64,000 nucleotides of DNA from Pseudomonas sp. MM213 (GCF_020423045.1 NZ_CP081943.1:4278001-4342000); one strand, 5' to 3'. Numbered from the stretch's first letter, positions 18,212-28,723 are shown. The notes: generated by a model not told the origin, from the sequence alone. Numbers and translations: made by a program.

Positions 18212-18817
18212 ATGACCGAACCTGCGCTGCTGCCCCGCCCGCAACTTCGACGCATGCTGCGCAAGGCCCGCCGCGCACTGACAGCCAGTCAGCAGCGCCA
18301 GGCCGCTCGCGGGCTGTACAAGCAATTGGCCCAGCAGCCGTTGTTTCGCCGCGCCAAACACATCTCGCTCTATCTACCCACCGACGGTGAAATCGATCCG
18401 CGCCTGTTGCTGCGCGCCGCACAACGTCGGGGCAAGGCGACTTACCTGCCGGTGCTCAGCGCCTGGCCGCGAACCAAAATGGTGTTCCAGCGGATTCGCC
18501 CCGGCGAAAAGCTCCAACCCAATCGCTTCCGTATTCTCGAACCCAGGCACAACCTCGCCCGACAACGCAAAGTCTGGGCGCTCGATCTGGTGCTGTTGCC
18601 GCTCGTGGGGTTCGACGATGTCGGTGGCCGACTCGGCATGGGCGGTGGTTTCTACGACCGGAGCCTGGCGTATCTGGCGCGGCGGAAAAACTGGCGCAAG
18701 CCGACGCTATTGGGGCTGGCCCATGAATGTCAGAAGGTCGGAAGACTGGCTCAGGCGAGCTGGGATGTGCCGTTGCAAGGAACGGTTACAGACAAGGCGT
18801 GGTATTTCGCAGACTAG
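18212..18817 (+). CDS. ygfA: 5-formyltetrahydrofolate cyclo-ligase
   Basis: A 201-residue ATP-dependent enzyme converting 5-formyl-THF to 5,10-methenyl-THF. The N-terminal basic segment (RRMLRKARRALTASQ), YLPTDGEIDPRLLL and the nucleotide-binding GMGGGFYDRSLAYL are diagnostic. It lies directly downstream of 6S RNA, the classic ssrS-ygfA arrangement, with a terminator in between. The folate link to the gcv genes in this window is metabolic only. Confidence 0.93.
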   Translation: MTEPALLPRPQLRRMLRKARRALTASQQRQAARGLYKQLAQQPLFRRAKHISLYLPTDGEIDPRLLLRAAQRRGKATYLPVLSAWPRTKMVFQRIRPGEKLQPNRFRILEPRHNLARQRKVWALDLVLLPLVGFDDVGGRLGMGGGFYDRSLAYLARRKNWRKPTLLGLAHECQKVGRLAQASWDVPLQGTVTDKAWYFAD

Positions 18818-18852
18818 ACGCCACTCGAATCAGCGGCGTCGAAAAGACAGGT

Positions 18853-19005
18853 TCAGCGCTTGAAGGCTGACGGCTGTTGTTGCTGCGCGATTTCAATCGG
18901 CGCATCGGTCTTGTTGCTCCACAAGCTTTGGGCATAGCCAGTGGTCACGACGCCAAGGCCGAACAAAATAACCAAAATCCATAGTAAATCCGGTTTGCGT
19001 TTCAT
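18853..19005 (-). CDS. 50-residue single-helix membrane-anchored small protein
   Basis: Reading TGA 18853-18855 back to ATG 19003-19005 gives 50 residues starting MKRKPDLLWILVILFGLGVV and ending QQQQPSAFKR. A positively charged N-terminus, one hydrophobic helix (about 7-23) and a polar tail suggest an inner-membrane protein with the tail outside or an uncleaved signal anchor. A GGGGGGC ribosome-binding site precedes the ATG. It lies between ygfA and the EVE gene, where pseudomonads have a small conserved hypothetical gene. Function unknown. Confidence 0.75.
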   Translation of the reverse strand: MKRKPDLLWILVILFGLGVVTTGYAQSLWSNKTDAPIEIAQQQQPSAFKR

Positions 19006-19206
19006 CGATTGCCCCCCAAAGGCACATCAATACGATGACAGCAGCGGTTTCCGTTGTAGGTGTAGGCCGTGCAGCAGCGTCAAGCTTAGAAGGCCGGCAT
19101 TTTGCGACAACGTGAACCGACACGCAAACGCTGGCGTCAACCGACCGTCGGTTTGTCATAAAATCGCCCGACAACTTGTCCACCTGACTCGCAAGGAGCA
19201 AAAACC

Positions 19207-19656
19207 ATGGCCTATTGGCTGATGAAATCCGAGCCCGACGAGCTCTCGATCAAAGGTCTGGAGAAGCTCGGCAAAGCGCGCTGGGATGGGGTTCGCAACT
19301 ATCAGGCGCGTAACTTTTTGCGTGCGATGGCGGTCGGCGACGAGTTCTTCTTCTATCACTCCAGCTGCCCGGAGCCCGGGATTGCCGGGATCGGGAAGAT
19401 TGTCGAAGCGGCGTATCCGGACCCGACGGCGCTGGAGCCGGAGAGTCATTATTACGACCCGAAGGCCAGCGCCGAGAAAAACGCCTGGAGCGCGATTGAT
19501 GTCGCGCATGTGGAGACGTTTTCCAGGGTGCTGAAGCTGGATTATTTGAAGCAGCAGACGGCGCTGGCGGAGATGCCGCTGGTGCAGAAGGGTTCGCGGT
19601 TGTCGGTGATGCCTGTTACCGCTGAACAATGGGCGGCGGTGATTGCACTGCGCTGA
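19207..19656 (+). CDS. EVE-domain protein
   Basis: A 149-residue protein consisting of one EVE domain, a PUA-like fold thought to bind modified nucleobases. Diagnostic parts are the start MAYWLMKSEPDELSI, WDGVRNYQARNFLRAM and EFFFYHSSC. An AAGGAG site precedes ATG 19207. Stand-alone EVE proteins (DUF55/thymocyte nuclear protein 1-like) are common; the ligand here is unknown. A REP doublet follows directly. Confidence 0.92.
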   Translation: MAYWLMKSEPDELSIKGLEKLGKARWDGVRNYQARNFLRAMAVGDEFFFYHSSCPEPGIAGIGKIVEAAYPDPTALEPESHYYDPKASAEKNAWSAIDVAHVETFSRVLKLDYLKQQTALAEMPLVQKGSRLSVMPVTAEQWAAVIALR

Positions 19657-19663
19657 CACGCTT

Positions 19664-19757
19664 TTTGTAGGAGCCGGCTTGCTGGCGATAGCGATGTAAC
19701 AATCAATATGGATGTTGAATGTTAAACCGCTATCGCCAGCAAGCCGGCTCCTACAAA
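19664..19757. repeat. REP doublet (REPIN), spacer class A
   Basis: TTTGTAGGAGCCGGCTTGCT faces AGCAAGCCGGCTCCTACAAA. The spacer has TCAATATGGATGTTGAATGT, matching the doublets at 2.5 and 41.1 kb. It lies between the convergent EVE and FliL-like genes. Confidence 0.9.
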
Positions 19758-19764
19758 TCCAGCA

Positions 19765-20175
19765 TTACTGGATAATCAGGTTGTTGAACAACAAATCCTC
19801 AACCACCGGCTTGCCGGTTTCATCGTTCATGATTTGCTGGGTCTGCTTCAACGCTTCCTGACGCAGTTTTTCCTTTCCCTCGATGCTGTTCATCGCCTCG
19901 GTGGTTTGCTGGGTGAACAACGCCACCAGTTGATTGCGAATCAACGGTTCATTGGCCTTCACCTGTTTGGCCGCCTCATCACCGGTGACCCGCAACGCCA
20001 CATCAGCCTTGAAGACCTTCAACTTCGCCGTGCCATCCAACCCATAGTTGCCCACGAATGGCGGGCTCAGGGTGAGGTAGCTGACTTTCGGGGCTTCACC
20101 TTCTTTGGCGGCTTCTTCAGCCACTGCTGCCACAGGCAGAGACAGGGCCAGCAACAACATGATCCACGCTTTCAC
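19765..20175 (-). CDS. FliL-family periplasmic protein
   Basis: A 136-residue protein read from GTG 20175, which follows AAGGAGCGAATT; earlier in-frame ATGs lack a ribosome-binding site. The N-terminal signal (AWIMLLLALSLPVAAVA) could be cleaved after VAA or AVA. FliL-like features are YLTLSPPFVGNYG, LKVFKADVALRV, IRNQLVALFTQQ and the C-terminal VVEDLLFNNLIIQ. True FliL sits in a flagellar operon with fliM. This copy is isolated, so a role outside the basal body is possible. Confidence 0.82.
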   Translation of the reverse strand: MKAWIMLLLALSLPVAAVAEEAAKEGEAPKVSYLTLSPPFVGNYGLDGTAKLKVFKADVALRVTGDEAAKQVKANEPLIRNQLVALFTQQTTEAMNSIEGKEKLRQEALKQTQQIMNDETGKPVVEDLLFNNLIIQ

Positions 20176-20325
20176 AATTCGCTCCTTATCCGGTTTGCGG
20201 CCTAGCATAACGACCCGCCGCGCAAGCACAAGCTTATGGCTGACTATCAGGGCGGGGCATGCTCGTTGACCCGTCGACTCACACACCTACACTTATCGGC
20301 CATCACTCCCAAAGGAATAGCCCTG

Positions 20326-21303
20326 ATGAAAGCCGTGCTGTGCAAAGCCTTCGGCCCTGCCGAATCGCTGGTGCTGGAAGACGTCGCCAGTCCTGTCGCG
20401 AAGAAGAATGAAATCCTGCTGGACGTGCACGCCGCCGGGGTGAATTTCCCGGACACGCTGATCATCGAGGGCAAATACCAGTTCAAGCCGCCCTTCCCGT
20501 TTTCGCCGGGCGGCGAAGCGGCTGGCGTGGTCAGCGCAGTGGGCGAAAAAGTCAGCCACCTGAAAGTCGGCGATCGGGTCATGGCCCTCACCGGCTGGGG
20601 CAGTTTCGCCGAACAGGTCGCGGTGCCAGGCTACAACGTGCTGCCGATCCCGACCTCCATGGACTTCAACACCGCTGCCGCGTTCAGCATGACTTACGGC
20701 ACCTCGATGCACGCGCTCAAGCAACGCGGCAACCTGCAACCGGGTGAAACCTTGCTGGTGCTCGGTGCTTCCGGCGGTGTCGGCCTGGCCGCCGTGGAAA
20801 TCGGCAAAGCCATGGGCGCCCGCGTGATTGCTGCCGCCAGCAGCGCCGAAAAACTGGCCGTGGCCAAGGCTGCCGGTGCCGATGAACTGATCAACTACAC
20901 CGAAACCAGCCTCAAGGACGAAATCAAACGCCTGACCGATGGCCAGGGTGCGGACGTGATCTACGACCCGGTCGGCGGCGACCTGTTCGACCAGGCCATC
21001 CGCGCCATCGCCTGGAACGGCCGGTTGCTGGTGGTCGGTTTTGCCAGCGGCCGCATTCCGGAATTGCCGGTGAACCTCGCACTGCTCAAGGGCGCAGCGG
21101 TGGTCGGCGTGTTCTGGGGCTCCTTCGCCCAGCGCCAACCGCAGGACAACGCGGCGAACTTCCAGCAATTGTTTGGCTGGTTCGCCGAGGGCAAGTTGAA
21201 GCCGCTGGTGTCGCAGGTGTACCCGCTGAGCAACGCGGCGCAGGCGATCAATGATCTTGGCCAGCGCAAGGCGGTCGGGAAAGTGGTGGTGCAGGTTCGC
21301 TGA
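20326..21303 (+). CDS. NAD(P)H:quinone oxidoreductase (zinc-free MDR family)
   Basis: A 325-residue cytosolic enzyme of the medium-chain dehydrogenase family. The GroES-like N-terminal domain (MKAVLCKAFGPAESLVLED) is followed by a Rossmann domain with VLGASGGVGLAAVEIGKAMGA. Zinc-binding cysteines are absent, as in QOR proteins, which reduce quinones or enones with NADPH. ATG 20326 follows AAAGGAATAGC. It is divergent from the FliL-like gene and followed by a terminator. Confidence 0.9.
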   Translation: MKAVLCKAFGPAESLVLEDVASPVAKKNEILLDVHAAGVNFPDTLIIEGKYQFKPPFPFSPGGEAAGVVSAVGEKVSHLKVGDRVMALTGWGSFAEQVAVPGYNVLPIPTSMDFNTAAAFSMTYGTSMHALKQRGNLQPGETLLVLGASGGVGLAAVEIGKAMGARVIAAASSAEKLAVAKAAGADELINYTETSLKDEIKRLTDGQGADVIYDPVGGDLFDQAIRAIAWNGRLLVVGFASGRIPELPVNLALLKGAAVVGVFWGSFAQRQPQDNAANFQQLFGWFAEGKLKPLVSQVYPLSNAAQAINDLGQRKAVGKVVVQVR

Positions 21304-21319
21304 ATCGCAGCAGGATACA

Positions 21320-21358
21320 AAAAGGCCAGAACAACTGATGAGGTTGTTCTGGCCTTTT
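21320..21358. terminator. Terminator between quinone oxidoreductase and TonB-domain genes
   Basis: AAAAGGCCAGAACAAC pairs perfectly over 16 bp with GTTGTTCTGGCCTTTT. It has A and T flanks on both sides and serves converging genes. Confidence 0.88.
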
Positions 21359-21400
21359 CGATTACATGACCAGCAGAAAGACAGCGCCCCATACTTTTCG

Positions 21401-22015
21401 TCAAAGCAACTCACGAATTTCCTTCGGAAGAAAATGCACGTACCGGGTCGCTTGATGCGTATTACAACGCCTCACAATAGAAGGCACGCTCTTGTTGAGC
21501 TTGGCGATGAGCGCCAGACGCTTCTCCTCTGGCAACTGCGTCGGCGAAAGGGAGTGAGTCAGATAGCTGCGGGTCCAGTTGAACACCGGCATGTCCACCC
21601 ACGAGAAATCTGCCAGTTGCAGTGCTGTCCGGGCGACGTCTCCACAACTCAACTTTTTCAACTCCTCGTTGGCGTGAATCGGCAGTTTGTCGTCCAACCT
21701 GAAAACCATTGGCGCGACCACCTGGATTTGCGCAGGGCGCTCAATGGAAATCTCCCAGGGTTTGTATCGCCATTGGCTGACTGCTGCTCGGGAAGCTTCG
21801 ACAAGTTCGGAATGAGCGTCTTTCGAAACCTCTACCTTGCTGACCGAGCCATCGGCGTGGGCGTTAAAGCTGACACGGACCATGCCGGTTATTCCAGCTC
21901 GGTACAGTGCCACAGGGTAAACCGGCTTTGGATTGTTCTCCGGAATCAGGAACACTTCTCCAGCCCTAACATCGATAGACAAAACCAGCAAAAGCACACA
22001 CACAAAACACCGCAT
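21401..22015 (-). CDS. TonB C-terminal-domain secreted protein
   Basis: A 204-residue protein with an N-terminal signal (MRCFVCVLLLVLSIDVRA). The TonB-C-like domain has NPKPVYPVALYRAGITGMVRVSFNAHADGSVSKVEVSKD and QWRYKP. It lacks the proline-rich spacer and membrane anchor of true TonB, so probably does not transduce energy. The C-terminal half (about 110-204) is unassigned. ATG 22015 follows AAGGGGTGGGG. Function unknown. Confidence 0.78.
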   Translation of the reverse strand: MRCFVCVLLLVLSIDVRAGEVFLIPENNPKPVYPVALYRAGITGMVRVSFNAHADGSVSKVEVSKDAHSELVEASRAAVSQWRYKPWEISIERPAQIQVVAPMVFRLDDKLPIHANEELKKLSCGDVARTALQLADFSWVDMPVFNWTRSYLTHSLSPTQLPEEKRLALIAKLNKSVPSIVRRCNTHQATRYVHFLPKEIRELL

Positions 22016-22217
22016 AAACCCCACCCCTTCACCACTGAAAAGCCAGACCTGGCAACAGCACAAAGGTTAAGGCTCGGTGATTGTTCACATAACGCCATGA
22101 CTTCCTGTTCAAGCGCAGGACATTTCCCAAAGCCCTGCCCTACGCCGGGCATCGCTGCGTCATAAAAGGTTGCGAGGTAACAATTCCCACAGCGCCCTTC
22201 ACTTATACCTGAGCGAC

Positions 22218-22235
22218 ATGTTCGTAAAAGAACAT
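22218..22235. promoter_or_regulatory. Candidate GlpR operator 1 upstream of glpT
   Basis: ATGTTCGTAAAAGAACAT matches the E. coli GlpR operator core ATGTTCGWTAWCGAACAT at 16 of 18 positions. It is a near-perfect palindrome 110 bp before the glpT start. GlpR represses glycerol-3-phosphate genes in the absence of glycerol-3-phosphate. Confidence 0.65.
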
Positions 22236-22280
22236 GCAATCTCCAACATTTCCGCTGTTTGGTCGATGTGAACCAGTGCT

Positions 22281-22298
22281 ATTTTCGGTAACGAAACT
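22281..22298. promoter_or_regulatory. Candidate GlpR operator 2 upstream of glpT
   Basis: ATTTTCGGTAACGAAACT keeps the central TTCG-NNNN-CGAA of the GlpR site and 14 of 18 core positions. It lies 63 bp downstream of operator 1 and 47 bp before the glpT start. Confidence 0.55.
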
Positions 22299-22344
22299 GT
22301 AACATTCGCATCCGCAGTCAAAACAAGAAATCTGGAGCTCTTGA

Positions 22345-23694
22345 ATGTTTGCTTTCTTTCGTCCTGCCGCACATCAGGCTCCATTGCCTGAAGAAAAAAT
22401 AGACAGCGCCTACCGACGGCATCGCTGGCAGATCTTCGCCGGCATATTCATCGGCTACGCGGGTTACTACCTGCTGCGCAAAAACTTCTCCCTGGCCATG
22501 CCCTATCTGATCGAAGAGGGCTATACCCGCGGTGAGCTGGGCCTGGCGTTGTCGGCGATTGCTATCGCCTACGGCTTGTCCAAGTTCCTGATGGGCATTG
22601 TTTCCGACCGTTCCAACCCACGCTTCTTCCTGCCGTTCGGCTTGCTGGTTTCGGCTGGCGTAATGTTCATTTTCGGTTTTGCGCCCTGGGCCACGTCCAG
22701 CGTGACCATCATGTTCATCCTGCTGTTTATCAATGGATGGGCGCAGGGCATGGGGTGGCCGCCGAGTGGGCGGACCATGGTCCACTGGTGGTCGCAGAAG
22801 GAACGCGGGGGCGTGGTGTCCCTGTGGAACGTGGCGCACAACGTCGGTGGTGGTTTGATCGGCCCGCTGTTCCTGCTCGGCATGGGCCTGTTCAATGACT
22901 GGCACGCGGCGTTTTACGTGCCGGCGGCAGTGGCCATGGCCGTGGCGGTGTTTGCCTTCGCCACCATGCGCGACACGCCGCAATCGGTTGGCCTGCCGCC
23001 GATCGAGAAGTACAAGAACGACTACCCGGAAGGCTACGACGCCAGTCACGAAGAAGAATTCAGCGCCAAGGAAATCTTCGTCAAATACGTGCTGCGCAAC
23101 AAAATGCTCTGGTACATCGCCATGGCTAACGTCTTTGTATACCTGCTGCGTTACGGCGTGCTGGACTGGGCACCGACCTACCTCAAGGAAGCCAAAGGTT
23201 TCAGCGTGGATAAAACCTCGTGGGCCTATTTCCTTTACGAGTGGGCAGGTATTCCCGGGACGCTTCTGTGCGGCTGGATGTCGGACAAGATCTTCCGTGG
23301 CAACCGTGGCCTGACCGGCATGGTGTTCATGGCGTTGGTGACCGTGGCGACGCTGGTTTACTGGCTCAACCCGGCCGGCAACCCGACGGTCGACATGATC
23401 GCCCTGATCTCGATTGGTTTCCTGATCTACGGTCCGGTGATGCTGATCGGTTTGCAAGCGCTGGAACTGGCGCCGAAGAAAGCCGCCGGTACGGCAGCGG
23501 GCTTCACGGGTCTGTTCGGTTACCTGGGTGGTTCAGTCGCGGCCAGTGCAGCCATGGGCTACACCGTGGACCATTTCGGCTGGGACGGCGGTTTCGTCTT
23601 GCTGATCGGCGCGTGCCTGCTGGCAATGGCTTTTCTTGCGCCAACCTTGTGGCACAAGCAGGTCGCCAGTCAGACCCGCGAAGCGATCGCCTGA
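22345..23694 (+). CDS. glpT: Glycerol-3-phosphate transporter
   Basis: A 449-residue inner-membrane antiporter of the organophosphate:phosphate family, exchanging glycerol-3-phosphate for phosphate. Typical OPA segments are [66 protein letters not shown] and NVAHNVGGG. Twelve helices are expected. The start follows CTGGAGCTCTTGA. Two GlpR-like operators lie upstream. The gene stands alone, and its last 25 bp overlap the end of the convergent chaC gene. Confidence 0.95.
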   Translation: MFAFFRPAAHQAPLPEEKIDSAYRRHRWQIFAGIFIGYAGYYLLRKNFSLAMPYLIEEGYTRGELGLALSAIAIAYGLSKFLMGIVSDRSNPRFFLPFGLLVSAGVMFIFGFAPWATSSVTIMFILLFINGWAQGMGWPPSGRTMVHWWSQKERGGVVSLWNVAHNVGGGLIGPLFLLGMGLFNDWHAAFYVPAAVAMAVAVFAFATMRDTPQSVGLPPIEKYKNDYPEGYDASHEEEFSAKEIFVKYVLRNKMLWYIAMANVFVYLLRYGVLDWAPTYLKEAKGFSVDKTSWAYFLYEWAGIPGTLLCGWMSDKIFRGNRGLTGMVFMALVTVATLVYWLNPAGNPTVDMIALISIGFLIYGPVMLIGLQALELAPKKAAGTAAGFTGLFGYLGGSVAASAAMGYTVDHFGWDGGFVLLIGACLLAMAFLAPTLWHKQVASQTREAIA

Positions 23695-24338
23695 TCGACC
23701 TTTGATTTGCAGCGTTTGAGCCGCGCCTCCAGATTCCGGTCTGGCATGGCGTGGCTACGCAGGGCGTTGGCGGTCTGCTCGACATAATCGCGAGTGGTGC
23801 CGTAACGCCCGCAAGCGTTTTCGAACACGTGGCTCAGCACGTGATCCGGCAGGTTGCCGGCATAGCTGGGCAGGTGTCGCTCCAACACGAATCCCAATGC
23901 CTGAACCTGATTGCCATCTTCGAGACGGCAGTTCAACCAGTGTGGGCGATAAGAAGGGAATGGCATTTCGCGCTGCCACAAGGCATACAGCGACGCTTCG
24001 AGTTGTTCTTCGGGCAAGCGATAAGCGAAGCCGCTGCAAGAGCCGCCGCGATCCAGGCCAAATACCAGCCCCGGTACTTCCGGCGTGCCGCGATGTTCGT
24101 GGGACCACAGGTACAAACCGCGATGGTAGCCATGCACCCGGCCGCGAACCCGTTCAACCGCCGCGCACTCAGGGCGCCAGATCAGCGAGCCGTAAGCGAA
24201 CAGCCAGACCGGCCCACCCTTGTGGCGCGCCATGGTCGACTGCATCGAGCTGAGCAATTGTTCGTGCGTCAGCTGCGGCCCCAGATCGAGCCGCGGAGGG
24301 TAAGCCAGATTCATAAAAGCAGATTCAATGGCGCTCAT
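23670..24338 (-). CDS. ChaC-family gamma-glutamylcyclotransferase
   Basis: A 222-residue enzyme of the ChaC family, which cleaves glutathione to 5-oxoproline and Cys-Gly. The glycine-rich substrate loop [13 protein letters not shown] is at about 44-56, followed by [26 protein letters not shown]. Length and motifs match bacterial ChaC. The two Met codons near the start (1 and 9) leave the start slightly uncertain. It overlaps the end of glpT on the opposite strand. Confidence 0.9.
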   Translation of the reverse strand: MSAIESAFMNLAYPPRLDLGPQLTHEQLLSSMQSTMARHKGGPVWLFAYGSLIWRPECAAVERVRGRVHGYHRGLYLWSHEHRGTPEVPGLVFGLDRGGSCSGFAYRLPEEQLEASLYALWQREMPFPSYRPHWLNCRLEDGNQVQALGFVLERHLPSYAGNLPDHVLSHVFENACGRYGTTRDYVEQTANALRSHAMPDRNLEARLKRCKSKVDQAIASRV

Positions 24339-24638
24339 GGCGAATAGCGTTCAGCTCCCCGCGGGTGATGAATTACTTAATAGAACGCACCGCTGTAACA
24401 ATAAGGCACATATGTTTTAAGGCAATTTAAGTGCCACGGCACAGTTCTTAATTAATTGCCTGATTGAGTTATAACCTACCGGCATTTAATTAATTTTATA
24501 AATACCGATCGGCTATATATGAAGTTATATGTAGGAGCGAGCCTGCTCGCGATGGAGGCGGGGACAACGCGTTCATGCTGCTGCAGCGCGTTATCGTTGA
24601 CCGCCATCGCGAGCAGGCTCGCTCCTACAGGGGAAGCG
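24339..24638. other. Intergenic region with nested dyad and REP doublet
   Basis: This 300-bp stretch is strongly AT-rich to about 24529. At 24421-24460 there are nested palindromes: GGCAATT (24421-24427) faces AATTGCC (24454-24460), enclosing GTGCCACGGCAC (24431-24442). A second TTTAATTAATTT lies near 24485. It sits upstream of chaC and could be its control region or a small RNA. No ORF is convincing. The remainder is a REP doublet. Confidence 0.5.
24530..24629. repeat. REP doublet (REPIN), spacer class B
   Basis: TGTAGGAGCGAGCCTGCTCG faces CGAGCAGGCTCGCTCCTACA. The spacer has CAGCGCGTTATCGTT. Its right end is 10 bp from the stop codon of the reductase gene at 24639. Confidence 0.88.
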
Positions 24639-25607
24639 TCATCCCCTGGGTGCGTACGCAAACACATCGGCGCGCATCTGATGAGCATCCATCCCGGCGT
24701 TGACCAACGCGTCCAGTGTCCCGTAGACCATCGCCGGTGAGCCGCTGGCGTATACATGCAGCGCTTTCAGATCCGGAAAATCCTCGCACACGGCCTCATG
24801 CAACATCCCGCAGCGCCCCTTCCAGCCACATTGATCGCTGACGACTTTATGCAGGAACAGATTCGGCAGTTTCTGCCATTCGTCCCAATGCTCGATCTCA
24901 TAAAAGTCTTCAGGGCGGCGCACGCCCCAGTACAGATGCACTGGATACTTGAAACCCGACGCCCGGCAATGTTCGATCAGGCTATGGATCTGGCCCATAC
25001 CGGTGCCCGCAGCGATCAGCACCAGCGGGCCGTCCGGCAACTCTGCCAGATGGGTATCACCGAAGGGCATTTCGATCCGCACCATCGGATTGCGTTGCAG
25101 TTGCTCGATCAGGCTCAGCGCACTGCTTTCGCGCGCCAGTACGTGAATTTGCAGATCACGCCCCGCATGCGGTGCCGAGGCCAGGGAAAATGCGGATTTT
25201 TCGCCGTTCTCACGCTCGATCATCAAATACTGACCGGCGTGATAACGCGGTGGCTTGCCGGCCGGCGCGCGAAAACTCACGCGCCAGGTATCGCCGCCGA
25301 CATCCTTGCACTCAATGACCTGACACGAGACGCTGCGCACCGGCAATTCTCCCAGCGCGAGCACGCCATCCCACAGCACAATGCAGTCTTCCAGCGGCTC
25401 TGCTATGCAAGTGTAGAACTCGCCATGGTCGCGCACACCACCGGCCTGCTCGACTCGTCCTTCCACCAGCAGCGCGGCGCACACATGGCAATTGCCGTTG
25501 CGACAGCTTTGCGGGCATTCATAGCCCAGGCGGCGTGCGCCATCGAGAATCCGCTCGCCGGGCAGTATCTCTAGCACTGCTCCGGAGGGCTGCAAAGTTA
25601 CACGCAT
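24639..25607 (-). CDS. 2Fe-2S/FAD oxidoreductase (CDP-6-deoxyglucoseen-reductase-like)
   Basis: A 322-residue electron-transfer protein. The plant-type ferredoxin domain (1-90) has C35-x4-C40-x2-C43 and C67. It is followed by a FAD-binding barrel with YHAGQYLMIE and FSLASAP, and an NAD-binding domain with LIAAGTGMGQI. Public annotation often calls this CDP-6-deoxy-delta-3,4-glucoseen reductase, but no deoxysugar genes are present. The start ATG overlaps the ubiD stop by one base (TGATG), so it is translationally coupled to ubiD. It may supply reduced flavin or electrons for that step, as Fre does beside ubiD in E. coli; this is inference. Confidence 0.88.
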   Translation of the reverse strand: MRVTLQPSGAVLEILPGERILDGARRLGYECPQSCRNGNCHVCAALLVEGRVEQAGGVRDHGEFYTCIAEPLEDCIVLWDGVLALGELPVRSVSCQVIECKDVGGDTWRVSFRAPAGKPPRYHAGQYLMIERENGEKSAFSLASAPHAGRDLQIHVLARESSALSLIEQLQRNPMVRIEMPFGDTHLAELPDGPLVLIAAGTGMGQIHSLIEHCRASGFKYPVHLYWGVRRPEDFYEIEHWDEWQKLPNLFLHKVVSDQCGWKGRCGMLHEAVCEDFPDLKALHVYASGSPAMVYGTLDALVNAGMDAHQMRADVFAYAPRG

Positions 25608-27073
25608 CAATCTATTCCTAACTGATTCCAGATGGCATCGATCCGTTGGGTGACGGCTTCATCCTTGACGATTACCCGGCCCCACTCGCGTGTGGTTTCA
25701 CCGGGCCATTTATGCGTGGCATCGAGTCCCATTTTCGAACCCAGGCCGGACACCGGCGAGGCGAAATCGAGGTAGTCGATCGGCGTGTTGTCGATCATCA
25801 CTGTGTCGCGCTTGGGGTCCATGCGCGTGGTGATGGCCCAGATCACGTCGTTCCAGTCCCGTGCGTTGATATCGTCGTCAGTGACGATAACGAACTTGGT
25901 GTACATGAACTGTCGCAAAAACGACCAGACACCGAGCATTACCCGCTTGGCATGACCGGGATACGACTTCTTCATGGTCACGATGGCCATGCGGTACGAG
26001 CAGCCTTCGGGCGGCAGGTAGAAGTCGGTGATTTCCGGGAACTGCTTCTGCAGGATCGGCACGAACACTTCGTTCAGCGCGACACCGAGAATCGCCGGCT
26101 CATCCGGCGGACGACCGGTGTAGGTGCTGTGGTAGATCGGTTTGATCCGGTGGGTAATGCGCTCGACGGTGAACACCGGGAAGCTGTCGACTTCGTTGTA
26201 GTAACCGGTGTGGTCGCCGTACGGACCTTCGTCGGCCATTTCGCCCGGATGGATCACGCCTTCAAGGATGATCTCGGCGGTGGCCGGCACTTGCAGATCG
26301 TTGCCGCGGCACTTCACCAGTTCGGTGCGATTACCACGCAGCAAACCGGCGAAAGCGTATTCGGAAAGGCTGTCCGGCACAGGCGTCACAGCGCCGAGGA
26401 TGGTCGCCGGGTCAGCGCCGAGCGCCACGGACACCGGGAACGGCTGGCCCGGATGCTTCTCGCACCACTCGCGGTAATCCAGCGCACCGCCACGGTGGCT
26501 GAGCCAACGCATGATGACCTTGTTGCGGCCGATCACTTGCTGACGGTAGATGCCGAGGTTCTGCCGGTCCTTGTTCGGGCCTTTGGTGACGGTCAGGCCC
26601 CAGGTGATCAGCGGGCCGACGTCGCCCGGCCAGCAGGTCTGCACCGGCAGCATCGCGAGGTCGACGTCGTCGCCTTCGATGACCACTTCCTGGCACACCG
26701 CGTCTTTGACGACTTTGGGTGCCATGGAGATGATCTTGCGGAAGATCGGCAGCTTCGACCAAGCGTCCTTCAGGCCTTTCGGCGGCTCGGGTTCCTTGAG
26801 GAACGCCAGCAGCTTGCCGATCTCGCGCAGTTCGCTCACCGCTTCTGCGCCCATGCCCAGCGCAACACGCTCGGGGGTGCCGAACAGATTGCCGAGGACG
26901 GGAATGTCATAGCCCGTCGGGTTCTCGAAAAGCAGGGCCGGACCTTTGGCACGCAAGGTGCGGTCACAGACCTCGGTCATTTCGAGCACCGGGGACACCG
27001 GAACCTGGATGCGCTTGAGTTCGCCGCGCTGTTCCAGGCCGCTGATAAAGTCGCGCAAGTCGCGATACTGCAT
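25607..27073 (-). CDS. ubiD: 4-hydroxy-3-polyprenylbenzoate decarboxylase
   Basis: A 488-residue prenyl-FMN-dependent decarboxylase of ubiquinone synthesis. Family features are [19 protein letters not shown] at the N-terminus, the central [14 protein letters not shown] segment and [17 protein letters not shown]. Length matches the Pseudomonas and E. coli enzymes. The prenyl-FMN synthase gene ubiX is not in this window. It forms a two-gene unit with the reductase downstream. Confidence 0.95.
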   Translation of the reverse strand: MQYRDLRDFISGLEQRGELKRIQVPVSPVLEMTEVCDRTLRAKGPALLFENPTGYDIPVLGNLFGTPERVALGMGAEAVSELREIGKLLAFLKEPEPPKGLKDAWSKLPIFRKIISMAPKVVKDAVCQEVVIEGDDVDLAMLPVQTCWPGDVGPLITWGLTVTKGPNKDRQNLGIYRQQVIGRNKVIMRWLSHRGGALDYREWCEKHPGQPFPVSVALGADPATILGAVTPVPDSLSEYAFAGLLRGNRTELVKCRGNDLQVPATAEIILEGVIHPGEMADEGPYGDHTGYYNEVDSFPVFTVERITHRIKPIYHSTYTGRPPDEPAILGVALNEVFVPILQKQFPEITDFYLPPEGCSYRMAIVTMKKSYPGHAKRVMLGVWSFLRQFMYTKFVIVTDDDINARDWNDVIWAITTRMDPKRDTVMIDNTPIDYLDFASPVSGLGSKMGLDATHKWPGETTREWGRVIVKDEAVTQRIDAIWNQLGID

Positions 27074-27171
27074 GCGTGAGCCTCGTGTTGGCCGTGGCGT
27101 TCGGGGGCTGGCAGTTTAGCGCCGAACCCCTCTGTTCAGAACAACGAAGTGCCGTTCATCAAAAATCAGAT

Positions 27172-27202
27172 AGCAAAAAGCCGGGTTTCCCCGGCTTTTG
27201 CT
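27172..27202 (-). terminator. Terminator downstream of rho
   Basis: AGCAAAAAGCCGGG and CCCCGGCTTTTGCT form a strong hairpin on the minus strand. It is 11 bp beyond the rho stop codon and ends in a T run. Confidence 0.8.
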
Positions 27203-27213
27203 GGTCTATCGAC

Positions 27214-28473
<1,260 letters not shown>

Positions 28474-28670
28474 ATAGGAATGACGTAATCATTTATGGAG
28501 GGGGGGAAATTAAGCTTTTGGCTTAATGAGGCCGCGCCGCGGAGAAGGCGACAGGATCGCGTACTTATTCGAAAAGGAGTGCGTCGGCGACGGCTAGCAG
28601 GGGGCAGTGGAGAAACCAGTGCGGGGCCGAATGTAACACCTGAGTTTCGGAGCGTCTAGCCCTCAATAAC

Positions 28671-28702
28671 GAAAAAGCCCCGCAATATGCGGGGCCTTTT
28701 TT
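28671..28702 (-). terminator. Terminator downstream of trxA
   Basis: GCCCCGCA and TGCGGGGC form the stem with A and T runs on both sides. It lies 22 bp beyond the trxA stop, separating trxA from rho. Confidence 0.8.
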
Positions 28703-28723
28703 CGGACACTTTACAAACGACGC

